The notes: a model not told the origin generated them from the sequence alone. A DNA stretch of 64,000 nucleotides from Streptomyces sp. ISL-43 (GCF_018614195.1 NZ_JAGGOT010000023.1:62001-126000); one strand, 5' to 3'. Counted from the first letter of the stretch, positions 34,418 through 43,069 are shown. Numbers and translations are program-made.

Positions 34418-35056
34418 TCAGACGTCCGTCGGGTGCAGCGGGAAACCGGCGATTCCGCGCCATGCCAGGGAGGTCAGCAGTCCCACCGCGGTGTCGCGTG
34501 CGACCGGGCTCTCGCTGGAGAGCCAGTACCGGGCCACGACCTGCGAGACCCCGCCCAGGCCCACGGCCAGCAGCATCGACTCGTCCTTCGACAGGCCCGT
34601 GTCCTCGGCGATGACGTCGGAGATGGCCTCGGCGCACTGCAGCGAGACGCGGTCGACGCGCTCGCGCACGGCCGGCTCGTTCGTCAGGTCCGACTCGAAG
34701 ACCAGCCGGAAGGCGCCGCCCTCGTCCTCGACGTAGGCGAAGTACGCGTCCATGGTCGCGGCGACGCGCATCTTGTTGTCGTTCGTCGACGCCAGCGCGG
34801 TGCGCACGGCGAGCAGCAGGGCCTCGCAGTGCTGGTCCAGCAGCGCCAGGTAGAGGTCGAGCTTCCCCGGGAAGTGCTGGTAGAGCACCGGCTTGCTGAC
34901 CCCGGCGCGTTCGGCGATGTCGTCCATCGCCGCGGCGTGGTACCCCTGCGCGACGAACACCTCCTGGGCCGCGCCCAGGAGCTGGTTGCGCCGGGCCCGG
35001 CGCGGAAGTCGCGTGCCCCGCGGACGCGCTGCCTCGGTCTGCTCGATGGCTGTCAC
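34418..35056 (-). CDS. TetR family transcriptional regulator (Rv3208-like)
   Basis: A 212-residue repressor. The N-terminal helix-turn-helix reads NQLLGAAQEVFVAQGYHAAA, then MDDIAERAGVSKPVLYQHFPG; the rest is the helical ligand-binding domain. The GTG at 35056 has GGGAGG upstream. It lies between the DUF3107 gene and a small acidic protein gene. The ligand and targets are unknown. Confidence 0.88.
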   Translation of the reverse strand: MTAIEQTEAARPRGTRLPRRARRNQLLGAAQEVFVAQGYHAAAMDDIAERAGVSKPVLYQHFPGKLDLYLALLDQHCEALLLAVRTALASTNDNKMRVAATMDAYFAYVEDEGGAFRLVFESDLTNEPAVRERVDRVSLQCAEAISDVIAEDTGLSKDESMLLAVGLGGVSQVVARYWLSSESPVARDTAVGLLTSLAWRGIAGFPLHPTDV

Positions 35057-35224
35057 GCCGCCTCCCACTTTCTCTAGAACACAGTGCGCCTTGCGCCGCG
35101 CCGCCATCGTACTTTTCGGTAACCGAATCTGGAGGGTTCAAGCCGAGTTTTCTCGCGGTACGGACCGCCGGTTACCCGCCGGAGATGCTGGTCAGCGCTG
35201 GCCCGGCGGCGGCTCCGTGGCGGT

Positions 35225-35440
35225 TCAGCGGTAGTCGTCCTCGTCCAGGGCCACCACCCGGGCCTGCTCCACGGCGTCCCCGTCGGCGGCTTCGTCGATG
35301 TCCACCTCGGTCAGCGGGTCGTCCTCGCGCGGGTTCAACTCCGCGTTCTGCTCCGCCGCGTCCGCCTCGGGCGCCTCCGGGTCGAGGGACTCCCGCAGCT
35401 CTGCCTGGAAGGTTTCCGGTTCCGCAGGGTCGACGGTCAT
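35225..35440 (-). CDS. Small highly acidic hypothetical protein
   Basis: A 71-residue protein with extreme negative charge (EAPEADAAEQNAELNPRED and similar) and probably no stable fold. The ATG at 35440 is preceded by GGAAAGGGGAG. It occurs between the TetR gene and a divergent hydrolase gene. The composition is compatible with a binding partner of a basic protein; no function is known. Confidence 0.62.
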   Translation of the reverse strand: MTVDPAEPETFQAELRESLDPEAPEADAAEQNAELNPREDDPLTEVDIDEAADGDAVEQARVVALDEDDYR

Positions 35441-35562
35441 GGGACTCCCCTTTCCACACCTATGAGCCTAGGAGGATCGCGGATACCCCGCTAGGCGGCC
35501 CGGTAAGCATCTGTGACCGCGAACACAGGAGGCGGGGCGTGATCGTCTCGTAACATTGCCCC

Positions 35563-36582
35563 ATGTCTTCGACCGAGCTGCCGGGTGTACGGTCCACCGC
35601 CGCGTCGTCTTCCCAGGTGGGAGCCGTGCGGGTGGCCGAGGGAGAGCGGCTGCGCACCGACCGGCTGCCCGGGCTGGAAATGCACGTACGGGCCCGCCCG
35701 CCGGTCCGTGCCGGCCTGCCGCCCGCGCTATTCGTACACGGGCTCGGCGGGTCCTCGCAGAACTGGTCCGCCCTCATGGCCCGGCTCGCCGCCTCCGTCG
35801 ACGGCGAGGCCCTGGACCTGCCCGGATTCGGCTGGTCCCCGCCGCCCGCCGACCGCGACTACTCCGTCACCGGGCTCGCGCGCTCCGTCATCCGCCACCT
35901 CGACGCCGCCGGGCGCGGGCCGGTACACCTGGTCGGGAACTCCCTCGGCGGAGCCGTCTGCACGCGGGTCGCGGCCGTCCGGCCCGACCTGGTGCGCACG
36001 CTGACGCTGGTGTCCCCGGCCCTGCCCGAGCTGCGCGTACAGAAGACGGCGGTGCCCACCGCGCTGCTCGCCGTACCCGGCATGGCCGGGATCCTCGACC
36101 GCCTCACCCGCGGCATGAGCGCCGAGCAGCGCACCCGGGGGGTGACGGGCCTCTGTTACGGAGACCCCTCACGGGTGACGTCAGAGGCGTTCGCGGCGGC
36201 CGTCGAGGAGATGGAGCGCCGGCTCGCGCTTCCGTACTTCTGGGACGCCATGACCCGCTCCTCGCGCGGCATCGTCGACGCGTACACCCTCGGCGGCCAG
36301 CACGGGCTGTGGCGCCAGGCGCAGCGGGTCCTGGCCCCGACGCTCCTGGTCTACGGTGGCCGGGACCAGCTCGTCTCGTACCGTATGGCGCGCAAGGCCG
36401 CCGCGGCCTTCCGGGACTCGCGGCTGGTGTGCCTGCCCGAGGCCGGGCACGTGGCGATGATGGAGTACCCCGAGGTGGTCGCGGCCGCCTTCCGGGAGCT
36501 GCTGGAGGACGCGGGCGACGTGCGCGACACCGAGCCGGTCCCGGATGTGGATGCGGATACCGACGAGGACGGCAAGGGCTGA
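35563..36582 (+). CDS. Alpha/beta-fold hydrolase
   Basis: A 339-residue alpha/beta hydrolase with FVHGLGGSSQNW (oxyanion), VGNSLGGAV as nucleophile elbow, an acidic residue in YGGRDQLVS and a catalytic His in EAGHVAMME. There is no signal peptide; the C-tail is Asp/Glu-rich. It starts at an ATG with a weak ribosome-binding site. It ends five bases before the DUF3152 gene, so the two are likely one operon. Confidence 0.88.
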   Translation: MSSTELPGVRSTAASSSQVGAVRVAEGERLRTDRLPGLEMHVRARPPVRAGLPPALFVHGLGGSSQNWSALMARLAASVDGEALDLPGFGWSPPPADRDYSVTGLARSVIRHLDAAGRGPVHLVGNSLGGAVCTRVAAVRPDLVRTLTLVSPALPELRVQKTAVPTALLAVPGMAGILDRLTRGMSAEQRTRGVTGLCYGDPSRVTSEAFAAAVEEMERRLALPYFWDAMTRSSRGIVDAYTLGGQHGLWRQAQRVLAPTLLVYGGRDQLVSYRMARKAAAAFRDSRLVCLPEAGHVAMMEYPEVVAAAFRELLEDAGDVRDTEPVPDVDADTDEDGKG

Positions 36583-36587
36583 GGACC

Positions 36588-38144
36588 GTGGGACGACATA
36601 GTCGCAAGGAGCCGGCACCGACGGCTCCAGGCCCCGGCCATCCGGAACCGGACGCGCGGACGGCCCCCGCTTCCGCCCCGGCCGCCGGTGCCCGCACGTG
36701 GGCCGAACCCACCGTCACCCACCAGGGATACGTGCCCGCGCCCCGGCCCGAGCCGATGGCCGGCGCGCGCGGCGGCCATCCGCAGCAGTACGAGCCCGGC
36801 GGCGGCTGGGGCGCGGGCATGCGGCCCAGCCCCGCGACCGGGTCGGCGGCCGTTCCCGGTGCCGTGTACGGGGACTGGCGCGGGGCGCCGCGCGGCGGGC
36901 CCGCGCCGGCCGGCGCGCACACCGCGTGGCCGGCGCGCGAGAGCGACACCCCGGCCTTCGGCACCCCCGCGGTCGGCTTCCCGCAGGTCACCCTGGACTC
37001 GCCGGTCACCGCCACGGGCGCGCACCGCCGGATCACCGTGCCCGAGGACGCCCGCACGGCCACTGGTCCGCAGAGCCGGGTCTCCGTGCCGGAGGACGCC
37101 CGCACCGCCACCGGTTCGCACCGCCGGATCACGGTGCCCGGCCACGGCGAGGCCTTCGCCCCGGCCGACCCCGTCACCTCGACGGGGTCCCACCGCCGGG
37201 TCCGCGTCCCCGAGGACGCGCTCACCTCGACCGGCTCGCACCGCCGGATCCCCGGGCCCCGCAAGCCGGTCGCCCCCGCCGCCCCGGAGCCGTGCTCCGG
37301 CTCCGGCTCCGGCCGGGGCGTGAAGGTCCGCACCTACACCGGCATGGCCGCCGCGGCCGTCACCACCGTGCTCGCCGTCGTCGTCGCGGGCCAGGTGGCC
37401 TCCGAGGACGACCGCGGCACGACCGCCGCGCGCGCCTCCGACGACGCCAACAGCCACTCCGCCCAGGGGAACTCCGCCGCCTCCCGCTCCGAGGGCCGCC
37501 CGACGCCACAGGTCTCCGGGGCCGTCCAGGCCGCGCCGGAGCTCTCGTACGAGCAGAAGATGGCGCAGCGGCTCCCGATCGACGAGAAGCTGAAGGGGCC
37601 GGGCGCCTTCGACACCGTGCCCGGGCTGGCGCCGGCCACCGGCAAGGGCCGGAAGGTCCGCTACCGGGTCGATGTCGAGCAGGGGCTCGGCCTGGACCCG
37701 CAGCTGTTCGCCGAGGCCGTCCACCGCACCCTGAGCGACGACCGCAGCTGGGGGCACGGCGGCGCGATGACCTTCGAGCGGGTGCCGGGCGGCGAGGCCG
37801 ACTTCGTGATCACGCTCGCCAGCCCCGGGACCACCGGAGTCTGGTGCGCGAAGTCCGGGCTGGACACCACCATCGACAACGTCTCCTGCGACTCCGCTTC
37901 GACCGACCGCGTGATGATCAACGCGTACCGCTGGGCGCAGGGCTCGGCGACGTACGGCGCGGACGAGATGTTCGCCTACCGGCAGATGCTGATCAACCAC
38001 GAGGTCGGGCACCGGCTCGGCCACGGGCACGTGAACTGCAGGACACCGGGCGCGCTCGCGCCGATCATGCAGCAGCAGACGAAGTCCCTGGACGTCAACG
38101 GAATCGAGTGCAAGCCCAACCCCTGGGTGTTTCCCGGCAGTTGA
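36588..38144 (+). CDS. DUF3152 metallopeptidase-like protein with cytoplasmic SHRR repeats
   Basis: A 518-residue protein. A disordered N-terminal half (about 1-245) contains five degenerate repeats of TGSHRRxxVPEDAxT. One membrane helix follows (about 249-268, AAAAVTTVLAVVVAGQVA), and an outer DUF3152 domain (about 325-518) ends in INHEVGHRLGHGH, a HExGH-x3-GxxH zinc motif of the metzincin type, and VMINAYRW. This is Rv3207c-like. The peptidase is therefore predicted to act outside the membrane. It is coupled to the upstream hydrolase and is followed by the inverted-repeat element. Confidence 0.87.
   Translation: MGRHSRKEPAPTAPGPGHPEPDARTAPASAPAAGARTWAEPTVTHQGYVPAPRPEPMAGARGGHPQQYEPGGGWGAGMRPSPATGSAAVPGAVYGDWRGAPRGGPAPAGAHTAWPARESDTPAFGTPAVGFPQVTLDSPVTATGAHRRITVPEDARTATGPQSRVSVPEDARTATGSHRRITVPGHGEAFAPADPVTSTGSHRRVRVPEDALTSTGSHRRIPGPRKPVAPAAPEPCSGSGSGRGVKVRTYTGMAAAAVTTVLAVVVAGQVASEDDRGTTAARASDDANSHSAQGNSAASRSEGRPTPQVSGAVQAAPELSYEQKMAQRLPIDEKLKGPGAFDTVPGLAPATGKGRKVRYRVDVEQGLGLDPQLFAEAVHRTLSDDRSWGHGGAMTFERVPGGEADFVITLASPGTTGVWCAKSGLDTTIDNVSCDSASTDRVMINAYRWAQGSATYGADEMFAYRQMLINHEVGHRLGHGHVNCRTPGALAPIMQQQTKSLDVNGIECKPNPWVFPGS
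37010..37260 (+). repeat. Degenerate SHRRxxVPEDAxT repeats in the DUF3152 protein
   Basis: Five in-frame units, each with a T-G-(S/A/P)-(H/Q)-(R/S)-R core followed by xxVPEDA. They lie on the cytoplasmic side by topology and are rich in Thr and Ser. Confidence 0.8.
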
Positions 38145-38289
38145 TCAAGCGCGTTGTCGGGCCGGCCGGTGGCCGGCAATCGTTCTCCGCATGTCGCACC
38201 GTCACACCGTCGCCGGCGCTCGCCGCCGAGCGCCGACTCGGCCGGCACCGGCTCGCCGCACCCCGCCCCAACAGGGTGCTCGCAGGGGC

Positions 38290-38459
38290 CTAAGGGCTGT
38301 CCCGTAATCCCCGGCGGGCGCACGACGACAGCTATGGCACCTCGCCGCGTTGTCGGAACGCCCGAATACGCCCAGTATGCGGATGCTCCTCCGCCTTGCG
38401 GGGCGCCGCATCTGACGCCGCGCGCTGATCCACCGGGGATTAGCGGGACATCCCGTAGG
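38290..38459. mobile_element. MITE-like inverted-repeat element, about 170 bp
   Basis: The left end CTAAGGGCTGTCCCGTAATC (38290-38309) and the right end GATTAGCGGGACATCCCGTAG (read inward as CTACGGGATGTCCCGC) form imperfect terminal inverted repeats. The interior has no open frame of useful length. The right half recurs at 3456-3509. The terminal GGGCTGTCCCGTAAT is like that of IS5-type elements in Streptomyces, so it is probably a non-autonomous derivative. The interior contains CGCCCGAATACGCCCAG, which I recall seeing in other Streptomyces intergenic regions. Confidence 0.75.
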
Positions 38460-38522
38460 TAGTTCTTAGCGTGCTCGAACGCGAACCGTACGTGAAAGTT
38501 ACGACTCTTCACCCCTTCCGGT

Positions 38523-38550
38523 GGCGCGACGGACAACCGTCCGTCGCGCC
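38523..38550 (+). terminator. Strong hairpin between the element and the glycosyltransferase
   Basis: GGCGCGACGGAC, loop AACC, then GTCCGTCGCGCC: a perfect 12-bp stem. It could be the displaced terminator of the DUF3152 operon or a leader structure of the next operon, 75 bases before its GTG. Confidence 0.6.
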
Positions 38551-38625
38551 TTCGGCATATCCGCTTGAGTTCGTATCCGGCGGGTCGCCGGACCGACGGA
38601 GACCGCCTGCAACGGGAGATCGGGG

Positions 38626-40293
38626 GTGCCACTCGTGCGGATCGGACTGCTTACGGAAGGTGGTTATCCGTATGCGACGGGAGAGGCCAGGCTGTGGTGT
38701 GACCGGCTCGTGCGCGGGCTCCCGCGGCACGAGTTCGAGCTCTACGCCCTGAGCCGCAGCGCCGAACAGGAGGGGCGCGGCCGGGTGCCGCTGCCCGCCC
38801 ACGTCACCCGGGTCAGCACCGCCCCGCTGTGGGCGCCGGCCGACGACGGGCGCAGCTACGGGCGCCGCGAGCGCCGCCGCTTCGCCGCCGCCTTCACCGA
38901 ACTGGTCCGGGGGATCTGCGGGGCCGACGCCGGACGGTTCGCGGACGGACTGTACGGGCTTGCCGAACTCGCCTGGGAACAGGGGGGGTTGTGCGCGGCA
39001 CTGCGTTCCGAGACGGCCGTGCGGGCGGTGGAGTCCGCCTGCCGGGCCCCGGGCGCGAGCAGGACGGTACAGCGGGCGCAGGTGGCGGACCTGCTGGAGT
39101 TCGTGGACGAACTGGAGCGACTGCTGCGGCCGTTGTCCCTGGACTGGTACGAGGGCCTGCGCGAGGTCGACGTCTGCCACGCCGCGGCCGGCGGGGTGGC
39201 GGCGCTGCCCGGGCTGCTGGCCAAACGCTTCTTCGGAGTGCCGCTCCTCGTCACCGAGTACGGCGTCCAGCTCCGGGCCCACTACCTGGAGCACTCCTCG
39301 CAGGACGAGCGGCCGGCCGTACGGGCCCTGCTCGCCGCGTTCCACACCCGGCTGGCCGGCGAGATCTACACCCAGGCCGACCTGCTCACCCCCGGCAACG
39401 CCCACGCCCGGCGCTGGCAGGAGCGCTGCGGGGCGTCGCGCGAGCGGCTGCGCACGGTCTACCCCGGGATGGAGGCGGACCGATTCGCCGCCGTCGGCGA
39501 GGACCCGGCCTCCGGGGACCCCGACACGCTCGTGTGGGTGGGCCGGATAGAGCCCGCCAAGGACCTGATCGCCCTGCTCCACGCCTTCGCCGAGGTGCGC
39601 AAGGTCGCTCCGCGCACCCGGCTGCGGATCTTCTCGACGGCCGTTGCCGCGGGGGCGGCGGCCGTCCAGTACCTCGCGGACTGCCGCTCGCTGGCCGCGC
39701 AGCTCTTCCCGGACGAGGCGGCCGACGCCCACGCGGTCGGCGAGAGCCCGGTCACCTTCGAGGAGATCGGCGGACCCGAGGCCCCCTCCCCGGCCGACGC
39801 GTACGGCGCCGGGCGGGTGGTGGTGCTCTCCTCCGTCATCGAAGGCTTCCCCATCGCCCTGGCCGAGGCCATGTTCTGCGGCCGGGCCACCGTGTCCACC
39901 GACGTCGGCGCCGTCTGCGAGGTGATCGGCGGGACCGGACTCGTGGTGCCGCCGCGCAATCCGCGCGCGCTCGCCGAAGCCTGCGTCGCGCTGCTGAGGG
40001 ACCCCGAGCGGGCCCAGCGGCTCGGGGCGGCCGCCCGGGCGCGGGCCCTGGAGCTCTTCACGGTCGAGCAGAACGTCACCGCCTTCCAGGAGTCCTACCT
40101 GTGGCTGCTCGCCCGCGGCCCCGCCCGGCCCGACGCGGCCGACGCAGGCGTGCCGTTCGCGCAGCCGCCGGAGGCCAGGGTCCCCGGTCACTGGGCCACC
40201 CCCACATGGGCCGCGCTCCCGACGCCGGCGGCCGCCGCGTCGGCCCCGGTCCCGGGCGCCGGACCCGTCGCGAGTTCGGAGGCCGCCGTATGA
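38626..40293 (+). CDS. GT4 glycosyltransferase with DUF3492 domain (PelF-like)
   Basis: A 555-residue cytoplasmic glycosyltransferase. The N-terminal half matches DUF3492 (IGLLTEGGYPYATGE, YGVQLRAHYLEHS), and the C-terminal half is a GT4 domain with VWVGRIEPAKDLIALLHAF and the EGFPIALAE (E-x7-E) motif. PelF, the Pel polysaccharide UDP-GalNAc/GlcNAc transferase, has this architecture. The GTG at 38626 has GGGAG at normal distance. A Pro/Ala-rich tail of ~60 residues is extra. It heads a four-gene unit with a polytopic protein, an epimerase and a Spherulin-4-like protein. Confidence 0.86.
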   Translation: MPLVRIGLLTEGGYPYATGEARLWCDRLVRGLPRHEFELYALSRSAEQEGRGRVPLPAHVTRVSTAPLWAPADDGRSYGRRERRRFAAAFTELVRGICGADAGRFADGLYGLAELAWEQGGLCAALRSETAVRAVESACRAPGASRTVQRAQVADLLEFVDELERLLRPLSLDWYEGLREVDVCHAAAGGVAALPGLLAKRFFGVPLLVTEYGVQLRAHYLEHSSQDERPAVRALLAAFHTRLAGEIYTQADLLTPGNAHARRWQERCGASRERLRTVYPGMEADRFAAVGEDPASGDPDTLVWVGRIEPAKDLIALLHAFAEVRKVAPRTRLRIFSTAVAAGAAAVQYLADCRSLAAQLFPDEAADAHAVGESPVTFEEIGGPEAPSPADAYGAGRVVVLSSVIEGFPIALAEAMFCGRATVSTDVGAVCEVIGGTGLVVPPRNPRALAEACVALLRDPERAQRLGAAARARALELFTVEQNVTAFQESYLWLLARGPARPDAADAGVPFAQPPEARVPGHWATPTWAALPTPAAAASAPVPGAGPVASSEAAV

Positions 40294-41192
40294 CTTCCCC
40301 GCCCCTGGACGAAGCCGTTCCCGCCGGCCCGGCGCCGCGCCGCCGGGCCGGCGTGGATCCCGTCAAAGCGCTGCTCCACCGCCACCGGGAGCTCTGCGAG
40401 CGAGCTGTGGATCCGCTGGAGATCGCCGCCGGACTGGAGGCGCACGGCATCACCGACCGCACCGCCGCCCGGTTCCGGCACCGGGACGTCTTCTCCCTCG
40501 CGGAGGAGCTCTACGCCCGGACCCCCCGCGCGCAGACCCCGCCCGCCCCGCACACCGGGATCCCGGTCGGCCCCAAGGCGGTACGGGGCTTCGGCTACGC
40601 GCTGCTGCCCGCGGCCCTCGCCCTCGCGGCCGCCGCCGCCGGGGTGCCCTGGGCCGGGGCCGTCGCGGTGCTCGCCACCGTGGCCGCCCTCGGGTGGCCG
40701 GGCCGCGCCGCCGGGGGCCGCTTCCCCGCCCCGGTGTACCTGCTCGCCGCGGCAGCCCTCGGCTGGGCCGTCCACCGGCACGGGACCCCGCTCGGCCTCG
40801 CCCTGGCCGCGGCCGTCGCCCCCGCGCACCTGGCCGGCGCCGTCTTCGCGGCCCGCGCCCGGCGGCGGCTCGCCGGGAGCCGGGCCCTGGAGGACTTCGC
40901 CGACGGGGTGCGGCCGCTGCTCTTCGGCACGCTCGCGCTGTTCACCGCCGCCGCCACGGGGGCGGCCGCGCTGGCCGGGGCACCGATGCCGGTGGCCGTA
41001 CCGCTCGCAGTGCTGCTGTTCCTGACCCGGCTGCTGCTCGGCCACGGCGCCCCGCGCGGGGCACTCGCCGCGGCACTGGCCCTCGGCCTCGCCCTGCTCC
41101 CGATCCCGGCGGCGCCGTTCGCCGCCGCCGCGGGACTCCTCGTACCCGCCGTCCTCGCACTCTCGCGGGCCTCCGCGCACGCGCGGCCCTGA
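40290..41192 (+). CDS. Polytopic membrane protein of the PelF-like operon
   Basis: A 300-residue protein. A cytoplasmic N-terminus (about 1-95, VDPVKALLHRHRELCERAVDP) is followed by about eight closely packed Ala/Leu-rich membrane segments. It is too short for PelG and lacks any motif I recognise. The ATG overlaps the glycosyltransferase stop (ATGA), so production is coupled. It might be a partner, exporter or membrane anchor for the enzyme. Confidence 0.72.
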   Translation: MTSPPLDEAVPAGPAPRRRAGVDPVKALLHRHRELCERAVDPLEIAAGLEAHGITDRTAARFRHRDVFSLAEELYARTPRAQTPPAPHTGIPVGPKAVRGFGYALLPAALALAAAAAGVPWAGAVAVLATVAALGWPGRAAGGRFPAPVYLLAAAALGWAVHRHGTPLGLALAAAVAPAHLAGAVFAARARRRLAGSRALEDFADGVRPLLFGTLALFTAAATGAAALAGAPMPVAVPLAVLLFLTRLLLGHGAPRGALAAALALGLALLPIPAAPFAAAAGLLVPAVLALSRASAHARP

Positions 41193-41269
41193 GCCGCCCG
41201 GGCCCTCCGGAAGCCGACACCGAAGTACCCGTACCCCCGTACCGACCCACCAGCTAGGAGAAACAGGAC

Positions 41270-41308
41270 ATGACCGGCCAGCCAACCAACCAAGGGGCCG
41301 CGCGATGA
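41270..41308 (+). CDS. Possible 12-residue leader peptide before the epimerase
   Basis: An ATG preceded by a strong AGGAGAAACAGG opens MTGQPTNQGAAR, whose TGA overlaps the epimerase ATG. It would couple translation of the epimerase to a ribosome initiating upstream. The epimerase also has its own AAGGGG site, so the coding value is unproven. Confidence 0.35.
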   Translation: MTGQPTNQGAAR

Positions 41309-42321
41309 GGGTGCTGCTGATCGGAGCCAACGGTTACCTCGGACGCTACGTCGCGGACCGCCTGCTCGCCGACCCCGCGGTCCAGCTCACCGCGCTCGGC
41401 CGCGGCGACGACGCCGACGTCCGCTTCGACCTCGCCACCGGCAGTCCCGGCGCCCTCACCCGGTTCCTCGACGCCGTCCACCCCGGCGTCGTCATCAACT
41501 GCGCGGGCGCAACCCGCGGCGGTGCCCGGGAACTCACCCGGCACAACACCGTCGCCGTCGCCACCATCTGCGAGTCGCTGCGCCGCAGCGGCTGCGGCGC
41601 CCGGCTCGTCCAGCTCGGCTGCGCCGCCGAGTACGGGCCCAGCCAGCCCGGGTCGTCGACGGCCGAGGACGCCGTGCCCAGACCTGGCGGGCCGTACGGA
41701 GTCAGCAAACTGGCCGCCACCGAGCTCGTGCTGGGCTCCGGGCTGGACGCCGTCGTCCTACGGGTCTTCTCGCCCGTCGGACCCGGTACCCCGGCCGGGT
41801 CCCCGCTCGGCCGGCTCGCCGAGGCCATGCGGCGCGCGATGCAATCCGGGGACGGCGAGCTCAAGCTCAGCGGGCTCGGCGTCCAGCGCGACTTCGTCGA
41901 CGTGCGGGACGTGGCGCGGGCGGTGCACGCCGCCTCGCTGTCGGCGGCCCAGGGCGTCGTCAACATCGGCACCGGGCGCGCGGTCCGGCTGCGCGACGCC
42001 GCCGCCGTGCTGGCGCGGGTCGCCGGCTACGGAGGCTCGCTGCACGAGCTCGACGTACCGCAGCACGGTCAGCATCCGGGGGCGCACGGCCATCCGGGCC
42101 GGCCGCAGGGGCTCGCCGCCATCGGCTCCCCGCGCTCCGAGGCCACGGCCGAGCAGCTGGCCGCGGCGGCGGCGCAGCCCCCGTACCCCTACCCGGACGG
42201 CTGCGGAGCCTGGCAGCAGGCGGATGTCCGTACCGCCCGCGACCGGCTCGGCTGGCGGCCCCGGATCAACCTGGAGGAGTCCCTCGCCGACATCTGGATG
42301 GAGGCGGCGTGCCGCATCTGA
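41305..42321 (+). CDS. NAD(P)-dependent sugar epimerase/dehydratase family protein
   Basis: A 338-residue extended short-chain dehydrogenase. It has the cofactor motif LLIGANGYLGRYV, an active-site region with GCAAEYGPSQPG and the YxxxK pair PYGVSKLA. It probably acts on a nucleotide sugar (epimerase, reductase or dehydratase). In Pel-type loci a UDP-sugar C4-epimerase (PelX) is sometimes present. The reading frame overlaps the next gene by 13 bases. Confidence 0.86.
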   Translation: MRVLLIGANGYLGRYVADRLLADPAVQLTALGRGDDADVRFDLATGSPGALTRFLDAVHPGVVINCAGATRGGARELTRHNTVAVATICESLRRSGCGARLVQLGCAAEYGPSQPGSSTAEDAVPRPGGPYGVSKLAATELVLGSGLDAVVLRVFSPVGPGTPAGSPLGRLAEAMRRAMQSGDGELKLSGLGVQRDFVDVRDVARAVHAASLSAAQGVVNIGTGRAVRLRDAAAVLARVAGYGGSLHELDVPQHGQHPGAHGHPGRPQGLAAIGSPRSEATAEQLAAAAAQPPYPYPDGCGAWQQADVRTARDRLGWRPRINLEESLADIWMEAACRI

Positions 42322-43055
42322 CGACTCCGGCGGCCGGGGCGGCCACCGAGACGGGCCGCGTGGGCCTCGGCGTCCCCGGCTACGCGCACCCGCTGCTGGC
42401 CCCGGTGGAGTGGGCGGAGCTGACCCGGCCCGGGACGCCGCTGCACTGGGCCGTCCTCAACGTCGCGGACGGGCCGGGCGGCCGGCCCGACCCGCACTGC
42501 ACGGAGGCCGCCGCGAAGCTCCGCGGCGCGGGAGGCGTGGTCCTCGGCCATCTCGCGATGCGAGACGGGGAACGGTCCTTCGGGGAGCTCGTCTCCGACG
42601 CCCACCGCTTCCGGGACTGGTACGGGGTCGGCGGCTTCTACCTCGCGGACGCCCCGGCCGGAAAGGCGGAACTGTCCTCCGTGCGGCGGGTCACGGACAC
42701 CCTGCGGGGGCTCGGGGACGGCCTGCGGATCGTCCTCGGACACGGCACCCACCCGTACGAGGGCTACGTGGAGAGCGCCGATCAACTGGTCACCTTCTCC
42801 GGGACCTGGGCCGACTACCGCTGGTCGCAGGTGGCGGAGTGGACGGCGGACCATCCGCCGGAGCGGTTCTGCCACCTCGTCCACGGGGTGCCGCGCACGC
42901 ACCTGGAGGAGGCGGTCCGGATCGCCCGCTGGCAGGGCGCGGGCACCATCTGGTTCACCGACCGGCGAGGGGCCGCCGACCGGGACCCCTGGGCGTCGAT
43001 GCCCGGGTACTGGGACGAAATCGTCTCGCGGATCGGACCGGGTGTCTCGGAATGA
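42309..43055 (+). CDS. Spherulin-4-like family protein
   Basis: A 248-residue TIM-barrel-like protein of the spherulation-specific family 4 type: LGVPGYAHPLLAPVEW, HWAVLNVADGPGG, GAGGVVLGHLAMR, DWYGVGGFYLADAP. Relatives are glycoside hydrolases that cut alpha-1,4-linked galactosaminoglycans (Sph3, PelA hydrolase). No signal peptide is visible, unlike most of them, and the usual GIFxDE segment reads GFYLADAP, so catalysis is uncertain. The GTG start lies inside the epimerase gene. Confidence 0.78.
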   Translation: MPHLTTPAAGAATETGRVGLGVPGYAHPLLAPVEWAELTRPGTPLHWAVLNVADGPGGRPDPHCTEAAAKLRGAGGVVLGHLAMRDGERSFGELVSDAHRFRDWYGVGGFYLADAPAGKAELSSVRRVTDTLRGLGDGLRIVLGHGTHPYEGYVESADQLVTFSGTWADYRWSQVAEWTADHPPERFCHLVHGVPRTHLEEAVRIARWQGAGTIWFTDRRGAADRDPWASMPGYWDEIVSRIGPGVSE

Positions 43056-43069
43056 AGGAGGGCGTGGCA

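Larger units (their letters stand above)
38145..38625. other. 481-bp intergenic region with inserted element and GC hairpins
   Basis: After the DUF3152 stop there are short GC-rich inverted repeats (38158-38200). The element at 38290-38459 follows, then an AT-richer stretch that may hold the promoter of the glycosyltransferase operon and a strong hairpin at 38523-38550. No other gene is visible. Confidence 0.6.
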
